Part shown: one piece after another, positions 60,287-64,000 of the stretch
Layout of the letters: every line of letters starts with the position of its first letter
Position numbering within the stretch: position 1 is the first letter of the stretch
Assembly (NCBI GenBank): GCA_964304625.1
Contig: OZ199838.1
Coordinates: 8,928,001-8,992,000, forward strand
Source: Kudoa neothunni
Taxonomy: Eukaryota > Cnidaria
Length of the DNA: 64,000 bases
Reading direction: 5' to 3'
Program-made: the position numbers and the translations under genes
The notes under the pieces: generated by a model
Told to the model about the DNA's origin: nothing
The model's database searches: none
The model's input: only the letters and a program-made list of their open reading frames with translations

Positions 60287-61514
60287 ATGTGGTTCCTTAG
60301 GTGGAAGTATTCTCAAATTAGTTTCGCTGCTCTGAATAGAGTGTATGGCATACCTAAATTTTGTAGAAGTATTGCGACTCCAATCGACCTTACAAATCAT
60401 CCAAAAGAAAACTTCACCCCAAGGGTGGTAAAATTAAGATTTCTGATTGCTGTTGGCTTATTAGGTGTTTACGGCTACAGTAAATACCTATCGTTAAAAA
60501 AAATAGACGATCCAGATATACCTGTAAAATTTATATATCAGCTAGAGGAAGCACAAGTTAATTTTGGGATTTACCGCAAGGATCCAATCGTTTAATTTGA
60601 TCATTTTTATTAGCGACTGATCCGGTTAGAAAACTACGATGAAGCAACCGAACAATTAAAATTAGTGCTTGAACTGAGACAAAAAATCGGCGAAGATTGC
60701 GCTTTTATCTATTACGTCAAAAAGTCTCTTGTAGCCACATCGATAATGGTTTGGATAATTTTAGTTTGGATATTTTTTATTTATTACAACCTAGATGGGA
60801 AATCTATGTTACAGAAAGGGGCTTATTGATAGGGTAAATAAATGAAAAATAACATTTTATATTTTTCCTAGGCTATTGGATTCTATAAAGACGCTTACAA
60901 TGGACAAAAACAAATTGATAGACCTGTATTATCTAAAATGTCGTTATTTTTTATTCTCAATTCTTAATTAGGATTCCAATGAAACCGTACATATATTGTT
61001 AAAATTAGCAAAATCTTTAAAAACAAATAAAAAGTTTACCATTTTTGATAAGCGATTTTTTACAATTTAATAGATATAGAGAAGCTCAACAAGTTTATCA
61101 TAATTGTTTGACTAACCTGAGTTCACATGCACTCGAACATGAAGATGATAAGGCCCTTCTTTCTTATTCGATATTAAAATATGGAGAATTTCTAGCTTTT
61201 CTTGGAAGGCACGATGCCGCTCTAAATCAACTTAATAAAGTTTTATCAATTATACAGGATTTGCCTTCTTTTTCTACTCATGAAGTAATTTTTTATTATA
61301 AAACAATTTATGACCGACTTGATTTTATTAGATTGTTTATGTTAGGAGCATTATTGCAAGTGTGTTAGTTGACGCTAGAAGAATAGATGAAGCTATATCT
61401 TTGATTGGCCAGCTATTGGATCAATGTCAAAGTGAAAATTTTGAAAGAATCTATATCGATACTCTTTTGTATAACATGGCATATGTTGAATGTTTGAAAG
61501 AAAAAATTACATAA
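60287..61514 (+). CDS. Membrane-anchored TPR protein, possibly mitochondrial (TTC19/Mgr3-like)
   Basis: Six exons with consistent phases: 60287-60589, 60614-60715, 60872-60925, 60972-61033, 61074-61284, 61332-61514 (~304 aa). The N-terminal 45 residues are basic and Ser-rich without acidic clusters, like a mitochondrial presequence. A single membrane helix follows (LRFLIAVGLLGVYGYSKYL, ~50-68), then TPR-like pairs: LENYDEATEQLKLVLELRQK, YREAQQVYHNCLTNLSSH, LGRHDAALNQLNKVLSIIQD, ARRIDEAISLIGQLLDQC. One N-terminal helix plus TPRs is the layout of TTC19 (complex III assembly) and of fungal Mgr3 (i-AAA adaptor). The sequence alone does not decide between them. The 24-nt first intron is unusually short and is the weakest join. 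Confidence 0.65.
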
Positions 61515-61597
61515 CTTGTGTATTTAAACTGGTCCTTTAATATAGTTTGGAATTTTTCAGCAACTTATCAGAAACTGGCTTTTCGCGCCTTATTTAA

Positions 61598-63117
61598 CCC
61601 TCCGAACCTCTTGGGGTCGTAATTCAATCAATGATTTTCTCCCTCATAACTTACTTTCATTTGCTAAATATCCTATCTATTCTTTTATATTGATCGATTA
61701 TTTTGGAAGACTATTAATTTTTCTTGAACAATTAAGGGATGGTTATGTCTCAAATACCTGACCCCTTGAAGTCGAAATAGACCCCAAAGATTTTTACATA
61801 TAAATTTAGTAATAGTTTATTCTGTATTATTTTAGTTAATTTAAAAAAATAACGACATAATTTAACCAATTTGCGTGTGCGAACATTGACCAACTCTTGT
61901 GGCAATTTTGAGGCTTAGATTGCGACTTCTCGCTAAAATAATAACGCGGAAAGCTTTTCCATCGTAGGTAAATTAAAGACTTAATCTAAATACAATAATT
62001 ACCGTCTGTTTCTAATAATTCTGACATTATATCAACAGACCTCTTACTGGAAAAAATAATAACATATGGAGCAGATCCCTCCTAGAACAACAAACATATG
62101 AAAACAAAACATATTAAATCCACCTCCTTGTATAACAGTCTACGCTTATCAATAATAAAAACCGTTCCAGATAGTTTAACATATTCTTTACTTATCAACT
62201 GTTATTACAATTACCCATATGGCCTATAAATTTGGCCGTTATCACTACGGTTCTTCTTGTGATGATGTCTATCTGAATGAGTTTTTTTCATACGTTAACA
62301 TATTGATTTACATGCTATTTTTTATAAAAAATGTATAATCTTTGGAGATGTTTTGAATCCTTGATAGGGATCGTGAAAATTTTTTAGACCAGTTATGTTT
62401 TAAAATAATAAACACAAATCAAACACTCGCTTTACTTAGACGATCTTGATGCGAGAGGAAAGGAGAAATATTTTGTGCCTTGTGAAATATATTTTACTGA
62501 AGTTTGTCTATGATATGATAGTAACACTATATATAGTAGAATCCACTTATTAATTATTCGCTATTTTTATTTCAGCTTTCTATGGACATGTTAAATTAAA
62601 GTTTAGGAACATTAAAAAATTACTCGCCTAGAGGTAGATGATATGTTTTAATATAATGATTAATTTCAAAGAATTTCAACTATAAAAAATTTGTTGTTAT
62701 AAACGATTAAAACCCAAAGAGGGAGTTAATAAAAATATATAAATGGATGAAAAATCCATATATCACTTATAAAGTGAGAAAATTAATTTTTATTAAAATT
62801 TCAATCACCATATATTAACTACGTTTTATATAATATTCTTTAATTAGAATATTACATTCTCGAAACTTAACAACGACTTAAACTGCAAAGATTGAACCAA
62901 AATATGCATTCGGGAAAATAACCGAACAATTAGCTATACACTATATAATTTTGTATATTGTAACTTACTGGGAACATTAATTAATATTTAAAATGCCATG
63001 TAATTAATTAAAATACTATTGAAATTGAAATTTGTTGATTATACAGGATTTTGTATTGAGATCTTTATCGACCCCAAAACTGCCAAGTATATAGTATATT
63101 TTGAGGCACTAGGAAGG
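61598..63117. mobile_element. piggyBac-like non-autonomous element
   Basis: 1.5 kb flanked by TTAA on both sides (61594-61597, 63118-63121). The ends CCCTCCGAACCTCTTGGGG and (reverse complement) CCTTCCTAGTGCCTCAAAAT both begin with a CCYTCC motif and carry GGGGTCG inside. No transposase. The ends resemble the right end of piggyBac element 1. Confidence 0.45.
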
Positions 63118-63129
63118 TTAATTGGAAGC

Positions 63130-63340
63130 GACTATTCTTTTGATCCATAATATTCAGGTAGGTCTAGTTTTGATTATATTTAATTAATTCAGTTCAACAC
63201 TTCGCTCTTATGAACCGTTGGTAATTAAAAATATCAGATTTAACAAATCTAATGGCGTATATCATACATAAATTGAAATTGTTAGGATAATAAATGTGTA
63301 CCGCGTCAAGCGTACACTCTATATAGTATTAAATTTAAAT
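63130..63340 (+). repeat. Hairpin repeat family, copy F, inverted loop
   Basis: The flank CAGGTAGGTCTAGTTTTGAT matches copies D and E in the same orientation. The loop reads CTTCGCTCTT (63200-63209), the exact reverse complement of AAGAGCGAAG in copy A. The arms are partly worn. Confidence 0.5.
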
Positions 63341-64000
63341 GTAAAGGCAGCCACAATCCATTGGGTACGTCTAGATTCTGAGTAAATTTCTAATTGTTAT
63401 CTATTTAATAATTTACTTTAAAACAAAATATTCTTTGTATCAAGGAAACTGCAACGAGAATTTATTTCAAAAGGTAAACAAAATTCCCTCATAAATAATA
63501 GCCGAGAAAAAAATGGCTCAATCAAAAAATTAATCGCTAGGAATAGATTAAAAATCAATAAATATAACAAATTTTCAGATTTACTCAAACAATAATATCT
63601 ATGGCATTTATAATGGACATTCGAAAATATTACCTAAATTTTACATCGAATAGAATCACTTTAGATCTTTATAAGTTGAGCAGTGGATATGTGAAACAAT
63701 AATACTAAGCGCATAAAAGTTTAATCTAATTATTAACAGCACTTGGAAAGATAAAATCAAGATATTGTAAAAAATGTCTAAATTATATTTTGTTCCAAAC
63801 AATATTGTTCAATATTTGACAAATCGGTTTGAGGTTCATATACTTCTAAAGATTCCCACAAGGCCTACAATTATGTAAGTGGGCGGTTATCTGATTGTAA
63901 ATTCAATTATATTCTCACTTTGAAAATGGCTGGATTGTCAAAGTTATTTTGTGAGGTTTGAACCGTTGGCATCATTGGATTGGACCCTATTTAATAATTA
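63341..64000. other. AT-rich DNA to the window end
   Basis: No gene or repeat recognised. Confidence 0.4.

Noticed and set aside
1-64000. CRISPR arrays, bacterial operons, ribosome binding sites, rRNA and tRNA genes
   Set aside because: The window is eukaryotic with spliced genes; no regular spacer arrays or recognisable rRNA or tRNA cloverleaf were seen by eye. A dedicated tRNA scan was not possible.

Overview
This is a eukaryotic nuclear window, strongly AT-rich, with genes split by very short introns (mostly 39-60 nt, GT...AG) and a large, varied load of decayed transposons. The gene content (SGTA, CBP20, an ASRGL1-type asparaginase, an ecto-NTPDase-like protein, twin-CX9C proteins) and the intron sizes suggest an animal, most likely an arthropod such as an insect; this is inference. 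A run of 200 Ns at 21337-21536 marks a draft assembly.

Layout. 0.2-3.3 kb is the gene-dense part: three tandem small twin-CX9C (COA4-like) genes on +, an unidentified small coiled-coil gene on -, and the cap-binding subunit CBP20 on +, which shares a ~200-bp divergent promoter with the coiled-coil gene. 4.6-7.4 kb holds a pogo-like MITE and a dead FLYWCH-type MULE. 8.05-9.6 kb has an orphan terminal exon (+) and SGTA (-, 10 exons). 10.8-19.1 kb is a nested complex: a dead piggyBac carrying a Ty3/gypsy-type LTR retrotransposon fossil and a Merlin transposon. 19.4-23.4 kb holds a hAT end, a Tigger/pogo ruin and a second piggyBac that spans the gap. 23.4-35.5 kb has almost no genes but includes a 2.1-kb inverted-repeat element, a dead 2.85-kb hAT and a pogo-like MITE. 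35.5-37.4 kb (-) is a CD39/ENTPD-like gene whose catalytic motifs look lost. 37.4-49.5 kb is gene-poor, with a Tc1 derivative with ~100-bp terminal repeats, hAT MITEs and a second Merlin relic. 49.5-54.9 kb (+) is an ASRGL1-like isoaspartyl peptidase whose third intron (4.3 kb) is swollen by repeats. 60.3-61.5 kb (+) is a membrane-anchored TPR gene, followed by a 1.5-kb piggyBac-like non-autonomous element.

The host genes are unrelated housekeeping functions (RNA cap binding, tail-anchored protein/chaperone handling, mitochondrial copper/disulfide-relay-type proteins, peptide repair, ectonucleotidase-like) and do not form one pathway. The most unusual observations are a dispersed hairpin repeat whose loop is inverted in some copies while its flanks keep their orientation, an ENTPD-like pseudoenzyme, and the tandem twin-CX9C cluster that keeps an intron at the same codon. 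Exon structures were inferred by eye from splice sites and reading frame and were not checked against transcripts.
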